Assembly: GCA_025362325.1 (NCBI GenBank)
Contig: JANYGO010000349.1
Span: 1 to 64,000 of the forward strand
Length of the DNA stretch: 64,000 nucleotides
Direction of reading: 5' to 3'
Source: Cyanobacteriota bacterium
GTDB taxonomy: Bacteria > Cyanobacteriota > Cyanobacteriia > Cyanobacteriales > Microcoleaceae
In this document: one piece after another, positions 38,201 through 46,512 of the stretch
Layout of the letters: every line of letters starts with the position of its first letter
Numbering within the stretch: position 1 is the first letter of the stretch
The notes under the pieces: model-generated
The model's database searches: none
Told to the model about the DNA's origin: nothing
The model's input: the letters and a program-made list of their open reading frames with translations, nothing else
Made by a program: the position numbers and the translations under genes

Positions 38201-41196
38201 TTGACTTTCTCAACATTGAGCCGCTCAGCCAAATTTGCAGCTAAGTAACCAAATCGATAACCTGTTTCTATGTCTTGGACTACTCCACACAAAATTAATC
38301 CGTAAGTAGAATAACCAAATGACGACCAGGTGGCATTGCCATATTTGAGTGATAAATTAACCATTTTGCACACAATCAGTAACAGCACTGTTGGTGCAGC
38401 CACATAAGCAGCAGGAGCAATACTTGATAGGATATACATGGCTGCTAACGGTTCGGCTTCAGTCATTTCGGGCAGATTAATTAACGCTTCTATTTCTTGT
38501 TCTGCACAAAGCAAAGCAGTTTCTTCTAGTCCTTTTTCAATATCCGACTGGCTGGGCGATTCTGGTAAAATTACTCCCAAGTGTTTGAGCACTTGCAGCC
38601 CAATGCTAACATCTTCTGTGAGGTTTCCCTGGGAGGCAGCAGCTTGAATTTTTGCATCATAAACTTTTACTTTGTCCAGCATCGAAGTCGCTTGTTGGAG
38701 AACAATATTAGCGAATTTCTCCATCGGCTCAAACTCACCGTTGAGATAAGCCACTTCTGCTGATTCCGAGTACAAAGCCAATGATAGGCTATACTGATGC
38801 TGCCAACTACCTACTGCTAAAAATTCTAGTCCGGTAGTTAAATATTTTTTTGCAGCACCATAGGCTACTGAACTTTTAGCTCTACATCCAGCAATTAAAT
38901 TCAATTGAGCTAATTCATCTCGTTCAGTAGGAGCAATAATGAACTCCTTACCCATATTCAAATGGTTGACAATATCGAAAATTTTCTCTTCTCTTTCTTG
39001 TGCGGTAGGGCCAGCGCCTCCCTGTCCGCTCTTAGTCAACAACAGTTGCCCTATTTTGAGGTGAGTTGACTGTTTCTGAGATTCGGGAATTAAAGAATAT
39101 GCTGCTTGTTGTACGCGATCGTGTAAAAATTGGTAGGGAACCGATAAATCAGATGTTTTTGCCACATCTGATGATTCCGAATCTTGAAAGAATTTGTAAA
39201 CTTCGCTGATGGGAATCACTAACCCCTCTTGCAGCGCTCTCCACAATTCATCCGCCGTTTCCACCTGGGATTTTTCATGGACAATTGCCAGGGTTGCCAA
39301 GTCAAATTGGTTGCCGATACAAGCGGCTAGTTTTAAAACATCCTGGGTATTTACAGGCAGCTTTTGCAACTTAATCGCCATAAACTCGACTACATCATCA
39401 GTCAAAGCAAGGGCGCTCACTCGGGCAATATCGCACTGCCAAGATGCGGAAGTCATATCAAAGGAAATCAACCCATCTCTCTGGAGAAAATTGAGGAATT
39501 GCGTAGCGAAGAAAGGATTGCCTTGAGTTTTGCTGAACACGAGTTCTGTTAAAGGAGTTGCGCGTTCTAAAGGACAAATTAGGGTATCGGCAATCAGGCG
39601 ATTTAGGGCTGGTTTGTCTAAGGGCGCTAAAGTAATTTGATTGACTGGTAATGACTTTTTGCGGATCTCGTCCAAGGTCAAAATTAGCGGGTGGGTACCG
39701 AAAACTTCGTTATCCCGATAGGCTCCGATTAACAGCAGATAGCGGGTATCTGTCTCACTTACCAGCAACTGCATTAGCTTCAGCGAAGCAGAATCTGCCC
39801 ACTGCAAATCATCCAAGAAAATAACTAAAGGATGCTCTTTGGTGGCGAATACTCCGATAAACTTACCGAAGAGCAAATTAAAGCGATTTTGAGCGGCAAC
39901 TCCCTCTAATTCTTGGACTTTTGGCTGCTTGCCGATCAGGTGTTCTAATTCTGGGATGACATCGATAATTACCTGGGCATTTTCACCCAAAACTTGTAAG
40001 ATTTTGGCTTGCCATTTCTGCACTTCTGCGGTAGTTTCAGCCAGCAGTTGCCTCATCAAATTCTGGAAAGCTTGCACCCAGGCAGAAAAGGGAATATCGC
40101 GCTTGAATTGATCAAATTTCCCTTTGATGAAGTAGCCCCGCGCTCCGACAATGGGTTTGTGTACTTCGTTGACGGCGGCGGTTTTGCCGATGCCGGAAAA
40201 GCCGGCGACTAGCATGATTTCGGTATTTCCTGCGCTGACGCGATCGAATGCTGCTAATAATGTGTTAACTTCGGTTTCTCTGCCGTAGAGTTTTTCGGGT
40301 ATGGCGAAGCGATCGCAAATATCTCGTTCGGCCAAGGTAAACTGGCTAATCTTGCCTGTTTCTTGCCACTGTTGCCAACAGCTTTCCAAGTCGTACCTGA
40401 GCCCGAAAGCATTTTGATAGCGTGATTCTGGGTTTTTTGCCATCAATTTCACGATAATGTCATTCAACATTGCTGGGATGGTTGGGACGAGTTCGATGGG
40501 GGGAGTTGGAATCCTCGCAAGATGGGAGTGAACTAACTCCATCGCCTCGGTAGATTTAAATGGTAATTGTCCTGTCAGCAGTTCGTAAAATGTGACTCCC
40601 AACGAGTAGAAATCGGTGCGGTAATCGATACCTCGATTCATGCGACCGGTTTGTTCGGGAGACATATAATTTAGCGTTCCTTCCAGAACGTTAGGACTTT
40701 TAATTTCTTGGTTTTCTCTGGGTAAAAGGGAAGAGATACTGAAGTCTATGATTTTGATTTCTTGGGTATTTGGATTAATTAGAATATTCTGAGGTTTGAT
40801 ATCTTTGTGAATAATTCGATTGCGATAGAGTCCTTCTAATATTTGGACTGTTTGAATAGCTATTGGTAAAAAATCGTCTGGACTTAGTGGGCGAAGGGCG
40901 GTATATTCGGAAAGAGAGATGCCTCCAAAATCTTCCATGACTAAAGCAAAACTGTTGCGGTAGTTGGAGAGTGCAAGAGGTTTGATTATTCCTGTTAGGT
41001 CAATATTTTTGGTAATTGTGTATTGATTGCGAAACTGTACGAGTTCGTGGAAAGTTGGATATTCGTTTTGGAGGATTTTGATGGCGACAGGTTTTTGGTC
41101 TGATTCGGATAGCGCTCGGTAAACTTGGGTTCTAGCGCCGTTGTAAATGCAATCGAGGATGCGATACCCGGGAATTGTCAGTGAAGTTTCTGTCAT
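35230..41196 (-). CDS. Ser/Thr kinase - AAA ATPase - GAF - PAS - histidine kinase fusion protein
   Basis: About 1988 residues. ATG 41196 ([14 protein letters not shown]) is preferred because GAGG lies about 9 bases upstream; ATG 41211 is also in frame. An N-terminal eukaryotic-type kinase (about 5-280) has VAIKIL, the catalytic loop [10 protein letters not shown] and the DFG-position IDFS. An AAA-type ATPase (Walker A in GFSGIGKT) leads into a long helical TPR-like region. GAF (about 1370-1520) and PAS (about 1550-1670) domains follow. The kinase core carries His1688 in [11 protein letters not shown], with [20 protein letters not shown] and [11 protein letters not shown]. This architecture is common in filamentous cyanobacteria (HstK-like). 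Both kinase activities look intact. The receiver genes lie downstream. Confidence 0.94.
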   Translation of the reverse strand: MTETSLTIPGYRILDCIYNGARTQVYRALSESDQKPVAIKILQNEYPTFHELVQFRNQYTITKNIDLTGIIKPLALSNYRNSFALVMEDFGGISLSEYTALRPLSPDDFLPIAIQTVQILEGLYRNRIIHKDIKPQNILINPNTQEIKIIDFSISSLLPRENQEIKSPNVLEGTLNYMSPEQTGRMNRGIDYRTDFYSLGVTFYELLTGQLPFKSTEAMELVHSHLARIPTPPIELVPTIPAMLNDIIVKLMAKNPESRYQNAFGLRYDLESCWQQWQETGKISQFTLAERDICDRFAIPEKLYGRETEVNTLLAAFDRVSAGNTEIMLVAGFSGIGKTAAVNEVHKPIVGARGYFIKGKFDQFKRDIPFSAWVQAFQNLMRQLLAETTAEVQKWQAKILQVLGENAQVIIDVIPELEHLIGKQPKVQELEGVAAQNRFNLLFGKFIGVFATKEHPLVIFLDDLQWADSASLKLMQLLVSETDTRYLLLIGAYRDNEVFGTHPLILTLDEIRKKSLPVNQITLAPLDKPALNRLIADTLICPLERATPLTELVFSKTQGNPFFATQFLNFLQRDGLISFDMTSASWQCDIARVSALALTDDVVEFMAIKLQKLPVNTQDVLKLAACIGNQFDLATLAIVHEKSQVETADELWRALQEGLVIPISEVYKFFQDSESSDVAKTSDLSVPYQFLHDRVQQAAYSLIPESQKQSTHLKIGQLLLTKSGQGGAGPTAQEREEKIFDIVNHLNMGKEFIIAPTERDELAQLNLIAGCRAKSSVAYGAAKKYLTTGLEFLAVGSWQHQYSLSLALYSESAEVAYLNGEFEPMEKFANIVLQQATSMLDKVKVYDAKIQAAASQGNLTEDVSIGLQVLKHLGVILPESPSQSDIEKGLEETALLCAEQEIEALINLPEMTEAEPLAAMYILSSIAPAAYVAAPTVLLLIVCKMVNLSLKYGNATWSSFGYSTYGLILCGVVQDIETGYRFGYLAANLAERLNVEKVKAKVFNVWGALILHWKKHLREALPVLIEGYQSAVESGDFEMAGHCGFHICDVSCFLGQELAEAEQKISTYSKAISKIRQEVLLSWIGLVRQVVLNFLGNNTNPTCLIGESYNEEEGLKTAIRANDGCQIHQIYLYKLILNYVFCQPHEAIKNAILAEQYLGSVTALICVPLFHFYDSLAHLAVFTEVSSSEQEVILNRVKNNQEKMQKWAHHAPMNHLHKFYLVEARRHQVLGERLEAVEMYDRAIALAQENEYLNEEALAQELAAKFYLEWGKEKIARVYLTDAWYAYARWGARAKVEDLEKCYPQLIAPILNQKTSLNTGDTIAQMMTGTVVSTTSGASEILDLATVIKASQSLSEEINLDRLLSTLVQVAIENAGAQTGAMIWGEGDSWAIATQCVSAKAWNTPSTSVADSQEIPTTIINYVWRTQETLVINDATAETTWAADCYIIQQQPKSVLCLPIQHQGKAIGILYLENNLITGAFTPDRLAVLQVLSSQAAISIENAQLYANLETKVAERTQELQQSEARFRQLYEQSGDAILLLDGGAFIDCNSATVNMMRCTNKQQLLSLHPAQLSPEIQPDGRESFEKAKEMTATAFLRGSHRFEWMHRRTDGENFWVEVLLTVIPVDGKEILHTVWREIGDRKQAESALHQKNQELSDTLQQLEATQEGLIQSEKMAALGQLVAGVAHEVNTPLGAIRSSAGNVSKFLNQTLEQFPALFQSLSPNETHNFLNLLQRSLQQETNLSTKEERKLKRALRSQLQELGIADSDIAADRLVMMGVYSEIDSFVPLLQKPDSLHVLEIAYKLSELKRGIATINTATDRASKVVFALKTYAHYEQSGEKTAAIITEGIETILTLYQNQLKQGVQVVKNYADIPPIMCYPDELNQVWTNLIHNALQAMDYRGTIKIELAEQSGQAKISISDSGKGIPEEIKVKIFDPFFTTKPAGEGSGLGLDIVKKIVDKHQGKIEVESIPGQTTFNVFLPMSAV

Positions 41197-41509
41197 GGGA
41201 AGTATCCTCAATTAATATTTTCGGGCAGTTTTCGGAGACTGAATTAGATGTGGTAATTCTCAAATCAATTATGAATTTTAGCTAACTAACCGTAGGGTGC
41301 GTCAAGGGGAAAATTATTGAGTAGGTTGTCGCTACCTTCTGCCCGAATCGCACCCTATAATAACTGCTAACCGCAGGGTGCCTCAGGGGATTATTGAATC
41401 GGCCGTCAAAACATTCTGCTCGAATCGCACCCTACAACCCACTAATTCGCGTGCCTAGCCCACTCATGGTTTCAAGAAACAGAATTGTTAAAATTAGATG
41501 CCCGCTAGC
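41197..41509. repeat. Two tandem GTAGGGTGCGTC / CGCACCCTA hairpin repeats
   Basis: About 41290-41358 and 41370-41436 are diverged copies. Each starts (C)G(T/C)AGGGTGC and ends TCGCACCCTA, so each can fold on itself. Similar GTAGGGTGCGTCA motifs occur at about 18738, 50653, 52008 and 52070. No gene is present in this gap. Confidence 0.75.
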
Positions 41510-42280
41510 TTATCGACAGGGACTAAAGGATGTTCGGTGAAAGACTGACACACCACAACGTTCTAAAGCCAATTTATGTTTTTTTGTACCATAGCCTTTG
41601 TTATTTGTCAAGTCATATTCTGGATACTTGACGGCCATACGCAGGATTAATTCATCGCGCCAAACCTTTGCGATAATGCTAGCAGCGGCAATCTGAATCG
41701 ATCGCGAATCACCTTTAATCATCGTCTCTTGTTCGATCGCCAAATTGGGTATTCTTTGATTGCCGTCAACCAAACACAAATCCGGCGTGACATTCAGTTT
41801 GAAAATCGCCCGCTTCATTGCCAACAAAGAAGCTTGCAAAATATTCAGGCGATCGATCTCCCGCACTGAAGCCGCACCAATTTGACAGTCAACCGCCACA
41901 GCCCGGATTTTCACGGCTAACCGACTTCGGGCTGTGGCACTCAACTGCTTGCTGTCGCGCACCCCGCAACTTACTAATTCATCGAGAACTTCGTCGGGCA
42001 AAATGCAGGCCGCAGCCACCACGGGCCCGAACAAAGCTCCCCTTCCTACTTCATCGACACCTGCAATGATCTGAGGGAGAGAGGGAGAGGGGGAGATGGG
42101 GGGAGAGGAAGATGGGGAGATGGGGAGAGAGGAAGATGGGGAGATGGGAAGATGGAAAGATGGAAAGAGAGTAAAAATTTCTACTTCTTCCTTTTTCCCT
42201 CTTCCTTCTTCCCTCTTCCTTTTTCCCTCTTCCTTCTTCCTTCTTCCTTCTTCCTTCTTCCCTCTTCCTTCTTCCTTCAT
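41510..42280 (-). CDS. rnhB: Ribonuclease HII with a repeat-derived N-terminal extension
   Basis: A 256-residue frame from ATG 42280; GTG 42286 is also in frame. The enzyme part starts at about residue 69 (IIAGVDEVGRGALFGPVVAAA) and removes ribonucleotides and RNA from RNA-DNA hybrids. The catalytic acids are in DEVGRG, CLVDGN and the IIAKVWRDE region. The first 68 residues are low-complexity: Lys/Glu/Arg/Gly from GGAAGAA-type repeats, then Ser/Pro/Leu/Ile from a GGGGAGAT-type repeat. No Met lies near the usual start, so translation must begin in the repeat or at a non-ATG codon. It overlaps or abuts rne, a gene order common in cyanobacteria. Confidence 0.88.
   Translation of the reverse strand: MKEEGRGKKEEGRRKKEEGKRKREEGRGKKEEVEIFTLFPSFHLPISPSSSLPISPSSSPPISPSPSLPQIIAGVDEVGRGALFGPVVAAACILPDEVLDELVSCGVRDSKQLSATARSRLAVKIRAVAVDCQIGAASVREIDRLNILQASLLAMKRAIFKLNVTPDLCLVDGNQRIPNLAIEQETMIKGDSRSIQIAAASIIAKVWRDELILRMAVKYPEYDLTNNKGYGTKKHKLALERCGVSVFHRTSFSPCR
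42076..42280. repeat. Purine/pyrimidine heptamer-type repeats inside the 5' end of rnhB
   Basis: Two arrays are joined: GGGGAGATGG-type units (about 42076-42165) and TTCTTCC/CTCTTCC-type units (about 42180-42278). The second recurs between genes at 14339-14373 and 55790-55835. All purines lie on one strand over about 200 bp, which favours triplex or slipped structures. Confidence 0.88.
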
Positions 42281-42282
42281 AA

Positions 42283-44613
42283 TCACTCATCCAAAAGGGC
42301 TGATGAGCGGCGGCGACGGCGACGGTTGATCGCAGGTTCTTCGGGTTCGACGGGTTCTATCGGCTCATTGAACTCGATCGGCTCATGGAATTTGATCGAT
42401 TCATTGAATTCGATGAGCCGATCAAATTCGCTCGATTCATCGAATTCGATCGGCTCATCGAATTCGCTGGATTCCTCCGGCTCATAAGAGAAGCCCATCA
42501 CATCATCGCTGGTTTCATCCGGGCGAGCAAAATCATCAGTTTCGTCGATCGAACTCTCGCCGTAAATTTGGGCCTCATCGTCCTCTGAAAATGCAGGCTC
42601 AGCTACCGAGCTTTCTGGATAATCCTGTTCCTCAACATTTTCGGCTGTCGCCGGCGGTTCAAATTCAAATTCGAGTTGCTCGAAAGGCGGCTTGTTTGGG
42701 GCGGCTCCCGGAAGAGTCACCGAAACGATCGCATTCTTAGGATTTTTCAGGCCACGATCCGTAAGCACCAAAGGAGAAACCCCCATCAAAGCGTAAACAT
42801 CCTGCTCCTCGGCAGTCATTTCCACCGCAATCACCTCTGGAGGCTCCACCATCGGCTTCAGCAACTCAGACTTAGTTGGGCGCACGCGATCGAAATCCTC
42901 GCGCCGGCCAACTGTCGCCATATTCACCAGCCCGAAGCCCTCGGAAGCTGCGCGGATGCCGGGAGGTGCCTGGTACTCAGAGCGCGTTTCCGCGACGGGG
43001 GCGATCGAAGTATTCGGCAGCCGCAACTTGCTGCGTACAGGTTCCTCCTCCACCACCGGGAGGGCAAAAGTCTCTTCTCCAATCCGGCGGCGGCGGCGCC
43101 GTCTAGTTCCGTTGCCCAAATCCTGATAGCTGGGATGGTTGAGCAAGTCTAAAGCCGAGGCGTTGCCGCCGATCTCAACAAAATCCAAACTTTCGCTGCT
43201 CGGTTCCCAAGCAGCCCGAGCAGGTTCGGGGGAACGTTCTTCTCTTACGGGTGCAGGAGTTGCAGCAGCTACAGGCGCCAAGCTGCGGCGTTCCAATCCT
43301 TCTGGCAAGTTCAACATCACCCGGTTGGAGGTTGCAACAGTGCGATCGGCCGGTTCCCGGACTGCGGCGAAGTCTTCTTCGCCGGGGAGTTGCACCAGAT
43401 GACCCAACCCGCTGCAAGTAGGGCAAGTGTGGCCGAACAACTCGTAAATATTTTGACCTTGGCGTTTGCGGGTGAGTTCTACCAGTCCTAATTCCGAAAG
43501 TTGAGCGATTTGCGGCCGAGATTTGTCAGCTTTGAGAGCTTTATTGAAATGTTCCAGCACCTGCAACTGATCGCGGCGGGATTCCATGTCGATAAAGTCA
43601 ACAATAATCACCCCGGCAATATTGCGCAGTCGCAGTTGTCTGGCTATTTCGGTGGCTGCTTCGCAATTTGTCCAGAGTACAGTTTCGCGAGCTGTAGCCG
43701 ATCGAGTAAACGAGCCTGAGTTGACATCGATCACCGTCAGTGCTTCTGTCGGCTCGATAATCACATAACCGCCGGAAGGCAAATCTACCCTTGGTCTGAG
43801 GGCTTCTCGAATCGCAGCGTTGACGCGGAAAAATTCTAAAATCGAGGCGCGCTCTCGGTGGTGGTCGATCAAAACTCCCGCAGGAAGTTTACCGCCGTTC
43901 CAGCTCATCAACTGCTGCTTGACCCGCTTGATGCCATTTTGCGAGTCCACCACAATCCGATTCACGTCACTGCTGAACATATCGCGCAGCACCCGTTGGA
44001 TAAAATCGTCGTCGCGGTTGAGCAGTGCTGGCGCCCGCGAGGTACCGCCTTCGAGTTGAACGGCTTCCCATTGTTTTTGCAGCACTTCCAAATCTTCCAT
44101 GACGGCTTCTTCAGTCATGCCTTCGGCTTCGGTACGCACCAGCAGCCCCATGCCGGCCGGTTTCACCAAAATAGCCAGGGCTCTGAGGCGGTTGCGCTCG
44201 GCTTCCGACTTGATCCGCCGCGACAGATTGACTCCTCTGCCGTAGGGCATCAGTACCAAATAGCGACCAGGCAGAGTGATATTGCCTGTCAGCCGGGGGC
44301 CTTTGCTGCCCGTCGGTTCTTTCATCACCTGTACCAGCACTTTTTGCTGGGGGGTGAGGAGTTCTGTAATTGCTCCTGCCGATCGCTTGAGCCGCAGCGG
44401 GCCAAGGTCTGTGACGTGCATGAACCCGTTCCGTTCAGGGTCGCCAATATTGACGAAGGCCGCATCTATCCCAGGGAGTACATTTTCGACAATTCCCAAG
44501 TAAATGTCGCTGACTTGATGGCTCCCTGTGGCTACCACGAGTTCTTGGATTTGATCTTCTGAAAAAACGGCAGCAATGCGATGCTGCTCTGCTATAACTA
44601 TCTGCTTTGTCAT
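42283..44613 (-). CDS. rne: Ribonuclease E/G
   Basis: A 776-residue endoribonuclease that starts mRNA decay and rRNA/tRNA processing. The N-terminal catalytic half has an S1 domain (about 36-120), the RNase-H-like and DNase-I-like regions with IDVNSGSF and IIVDFIDM, and the Zn-link CPTCSG (about 404-409). The C-terminal half is disordered. It includes a variable stretch with about seven hexapeptide units of the xIEFxE kind (residues about 715-760), then NRRRRRRSSALLDE. The RRRRRRSSA motif is the known cyanobacterial PNPase-docking nonapeptide. rnhB follows with overlapping ends. Confidence 0.96.
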   Translation of the reverse strand: MTKQIVIAEQHRIAAVFSEDQIQELVVATGSHQVSDIYLGIVENVLPGIDAAFVNIGDPERNGFMHVTDLGPLRLKRSAGAITELLTPQQKVLVQVMKEPTGSKGPRLTGNITLPGRYLVLMPYGRGVNLSRRIKSEAERNRLRALAILVKPAGMGLLVRTEAEGMTEEAVMEDLEVLQKQWEAVQLEGGTSRAPALLNRDDDFIQRVLRDMFSSDVNRIVVDSQNGIKRVKQQLMSWNGGKLPAGVLIDHHRERASILEFFRVNAAIREALRPRVDLPSGGYVIIEPTEALTVIDVNSGSFTRSATARETVLWTNCEAATEIARQLRLRNIAGVIIVDFIDMESRRDQLQVLEHFNKALKADKSRPQIAQLSELGLVELTRKRQGQNIYELFGHTCPTCSGLGHLVQLPGEEDFAAVREPADRTVATSNRVMLNLPEGLERRSLAPVAAATPAPVREERSPEPARAAWEPSSESLDFVEIGGNASALDLLNHPSYQDLGNGTRRRRRRRIGEETFALPVVEEEPVRSKLRLPNTSIAPVAETRSEYQAPPGIRAASEGFGLVNMATVGRREDFDRVRPTKSELLKPMVEPPEVIAVEMTAEEQDVYALMGVSPLVLTDRGLKNPKNAIVSVTLPGAAPNKPPFEQLEFEFEPPATAENVEEQDYPESSVAEPAFSEDDEAQIYGESSIDETDDFARPDETSDDVMGFSYEPEESSEFDEPIEFDESSEFDRLIEFNESIKFHEPIEFNEPIEPVEPEEPAINRRRRRRSSALLDE
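42355..42482 (-). repeat. Coding 18-bp repeats in the RNase E tail
   Basis: About seven 18-bp units encode (P/S)(I/S)EF(D/N)E. At DNA level they alternate GAATTCGAT and CGGCTCAT blocks. The unit keeps the frame on expansion or loss. Confidence 0.8.
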
Positions 44614-45531
44614 TCAATTTCCTCAAAAAACTGGCAGCAAGTTAGAGGCACTAACGCGCTCAGAGTGCCTCTGACTTTAACTGTAATTAGTAGTAGCAGG
44701 AAGAGTTATTAGCTGTGAGTTGGTGCAAGGTGGAACGAAATTTAACTGTTGACCGTTGACTGTTGACTGTTAACTGTTGACTGTTCACCGTTAACTGTTA
44801 CAGATAAAGTAGTTAAACCCGCCCGTACCGAGTTATGAGTTATGCTCAGCAGATAAATCTGAGAGATAGAAATAAGGAGGTTTTTATGGAGTTAGCAATC
44901 TTGAGTTTTGATTTGAGAATTGCTTTCCTCAATACTCAATATTCAATATTTGCAACTCTTCCGTTGAACGAGCGCGAATAAATTCAGTGACACTCCCACC
45001 AATTTCTTAACACACAACTGAACACTACGAACTGATAACTCCGCTTGCGTGGTGGTTGAGGGCTGGTTTTGAGCGAAAGTTAGTAGGAGTGAAAGCGCCT
45101 AGACTTTTGTTGAATTCTTGCGCGATCGCACTCAACAGACTCTACTCTTGGCATTCGACTGCAACCTCCGCCCTTGCCAACCCTAAAACCTTGTCAAAAA
45201 GATCTATTGTTGAATGCCCGCTCTGCGGCTTGAACCGTGAGATTTTTGAGTAAGCCGACGATCGACAACCAGTCGATCGCTCGAAATTAATCGCTCAACT
45301 TGGTTCATAGCCCGCTCCTGCGGGTTTGGCGCTAGATTTAGCCTGTGAATCTACAAAAAGGCTTGAAGTCTTGAACAGAAGCAATTTGCACCCAGCCCGC
45401 GTTGCTGGTTGACGACGGCGGCGAGCGATTAAAGCGCTCGAGCCGCCGGGGCTTCCATAACAAGAAATTATAGCGTGGAACGACCCCGATCGAGAACCGG
45501 AGGTGAAATATTCCCCTACGGCTTCCCTATT
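44614..45531. other. 918-bp region upstream of rne with heptamer array and possible small ORF
   Basis: This should hold the rne promoter and 5' leader on the minus strand. Long regulatory rne leaders are known in bacteria, but no specific element was identified here. It contains a (TTGACTG/TTAACTG)n array at about 44745-44800, the small ORF at 44886, and a GC-rich hairpin at about 45418-45455 (GCGAGCGATTAAAGCGCTCG). A 65-codon frame at 45056-45253 ending CPLCGLNREIFE matched nothing I recognise. Confidence 0.5.
44886..44981 (+). CDS. Candidate 31-residue small protein with a consensus Shine-Dalgarno site
   Basis: ATG 44886 is preceded by AAGGAGGT with a 5-base spacer, a near-perfect ribosome site that is unusual for this genome. 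The short frame is hydrophobic in its first half (MELAILSFDLRIAFL) and ends at TAA 44981. Part of the sequence (TTGAGTTTTGATTTGAG) resembles intergenic filler, so chance or decay is possible. Confidence 0.25.
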   Translation: MELAILSFDLRIAFLNTQYSIFATLPLNERE

Positions 45532-46512
45532 CTAACCATAACCCAGGATTAGCTGACTGCGCTGAACTTGCAGAAGCTGAATTTCCTGCTGGCTGACTTG
45601 TTCGAGCATAAACACAATATGTTCTGGCTTCAGCAAATTGCCATCGCTGCGACAACTGCCGGTATAGCGCAACACGGCTGTATCTGCGGATTTACCACCA
45701 TTCGCGCTAGTTTCTGGTTGCTGCTCTACAAGCTCTAGTTTGTGCAGCCGATCGCGCAAATTCACATCCTGACTCTTTCCCGACTTAGTAGTGTGCACCC
45801 GCCAAAAAGCTGAACTTTCGGCGATCGTCCTCACCCAAGCTTCCCAATTGGCATTTCCCGCGACTCCGACAGCAGCAGAATTCTCCCGGTCTAATTCGAG
45901 ATTTTCTGTCAGCGAGCCTGTTGCTGCGACAGTGATGACATACTCTGCGGCTTCTAACAACTGACTGGCAGAAGGAGCCTTGAGGTCGATCGGCTCAACC
46001 TTGTAAATCGGGATATTTTCCGGCAGAGTCGCCGCCAATTTTTCCCGAAACATCTCAAGTGCGATCGGCTCAGTTAGCTCAAAATCAGCAATTTCCCCTG
46101 TACTGGTAACGCCCAGAGGCAGGGCGTTTGCCACAGAAATCCGAGGATTCGGGTGGAAGCCGCCGGTAAACGAAATCGGTAAATCGGCCCGACGCACAAC
46201 TCGATCGAACAATCGCAGCAAATCCAAATGACCAACCAAAGCCATATCGCCCACCTTCCCAAACCAAACCCGAAAACGCTGTTTCCGTTCCGTATTCGGC
46301 ACAAACTCCCCTGCAAACTCCGGAATTGGCAGCGCATCCACAACCACATTGTGTCCGAAATCTGTGCCGCAAACCCCGCAGCGCGAACACCCTTCAAAGG
46401 AACAGTCAGAAACCGTCGCCGCTTCTAAAGCCTTTTGCAAGTCAAGCTTTAGCCAGTTTTTATCAATTCCCGTGTCCAAGTGATCCCAAGGCAGAGGCTG
46501 ATCGAGAGACAT
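45532..46512 (-). CDS. Radical-SAM-associated protein (TIGR03936/DUF2344), C-terminal part of a split gene
   Basis: A 326-residue frame starting MSLDQPLPWDHLDTGIDKNWL. It has a Cys cluster CSRCGVCGTDFGH (about 40-55) and the DUF2344 core (RFRVWFGKVGDMALVGHLDLLRLFDR). In many cyanobacteria this part is fused to the preceding B12/radical-SAM protein. Here it overlaps that gene by 50 bp in another frame, next to four copies of AGATTCGG. No Shine-Dalgarno site is seen, so it may be translated by coupling or as a fusion after a frame change. Confidence 0.85.
   Translation of the reverse strand: MSLDQPLPWDHLDTGIDKNWLKLDLQKALEAATVSDCSFEGCSRCGVCGTDFGHNVVVDALPIPEFAGEFVPNTERKQRFRVWFGKVGDMALVGHLDLLRLFDRVVRRADLPISFTGGFHPNPRISVANALPLGVTSTGEIADFELTEPIALEMFREKLAATLPENIPIYKVEPIDLKAPSASQLLEAAEYVITVAATGSLTENLELDRENSAAVGVAGNANWEAWVRTIAESSAFWRVHTTKSGKSQDVNLRDRLHKLELVEQQPETSANGGKSADTAVLRYTGSCRSDGNLLKPEHIVFMLEQVSQQEIQLLQVQRSQLILGYG

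Noticed and set aside
45056-45253. 65-codon frame ending CPLCGLNREIFE, considered as a tnpB or zinc-ribbon relic
   Set aside because: No RuvC motif or other transposase sequence is nearby, and the single Cys pair is not enough.
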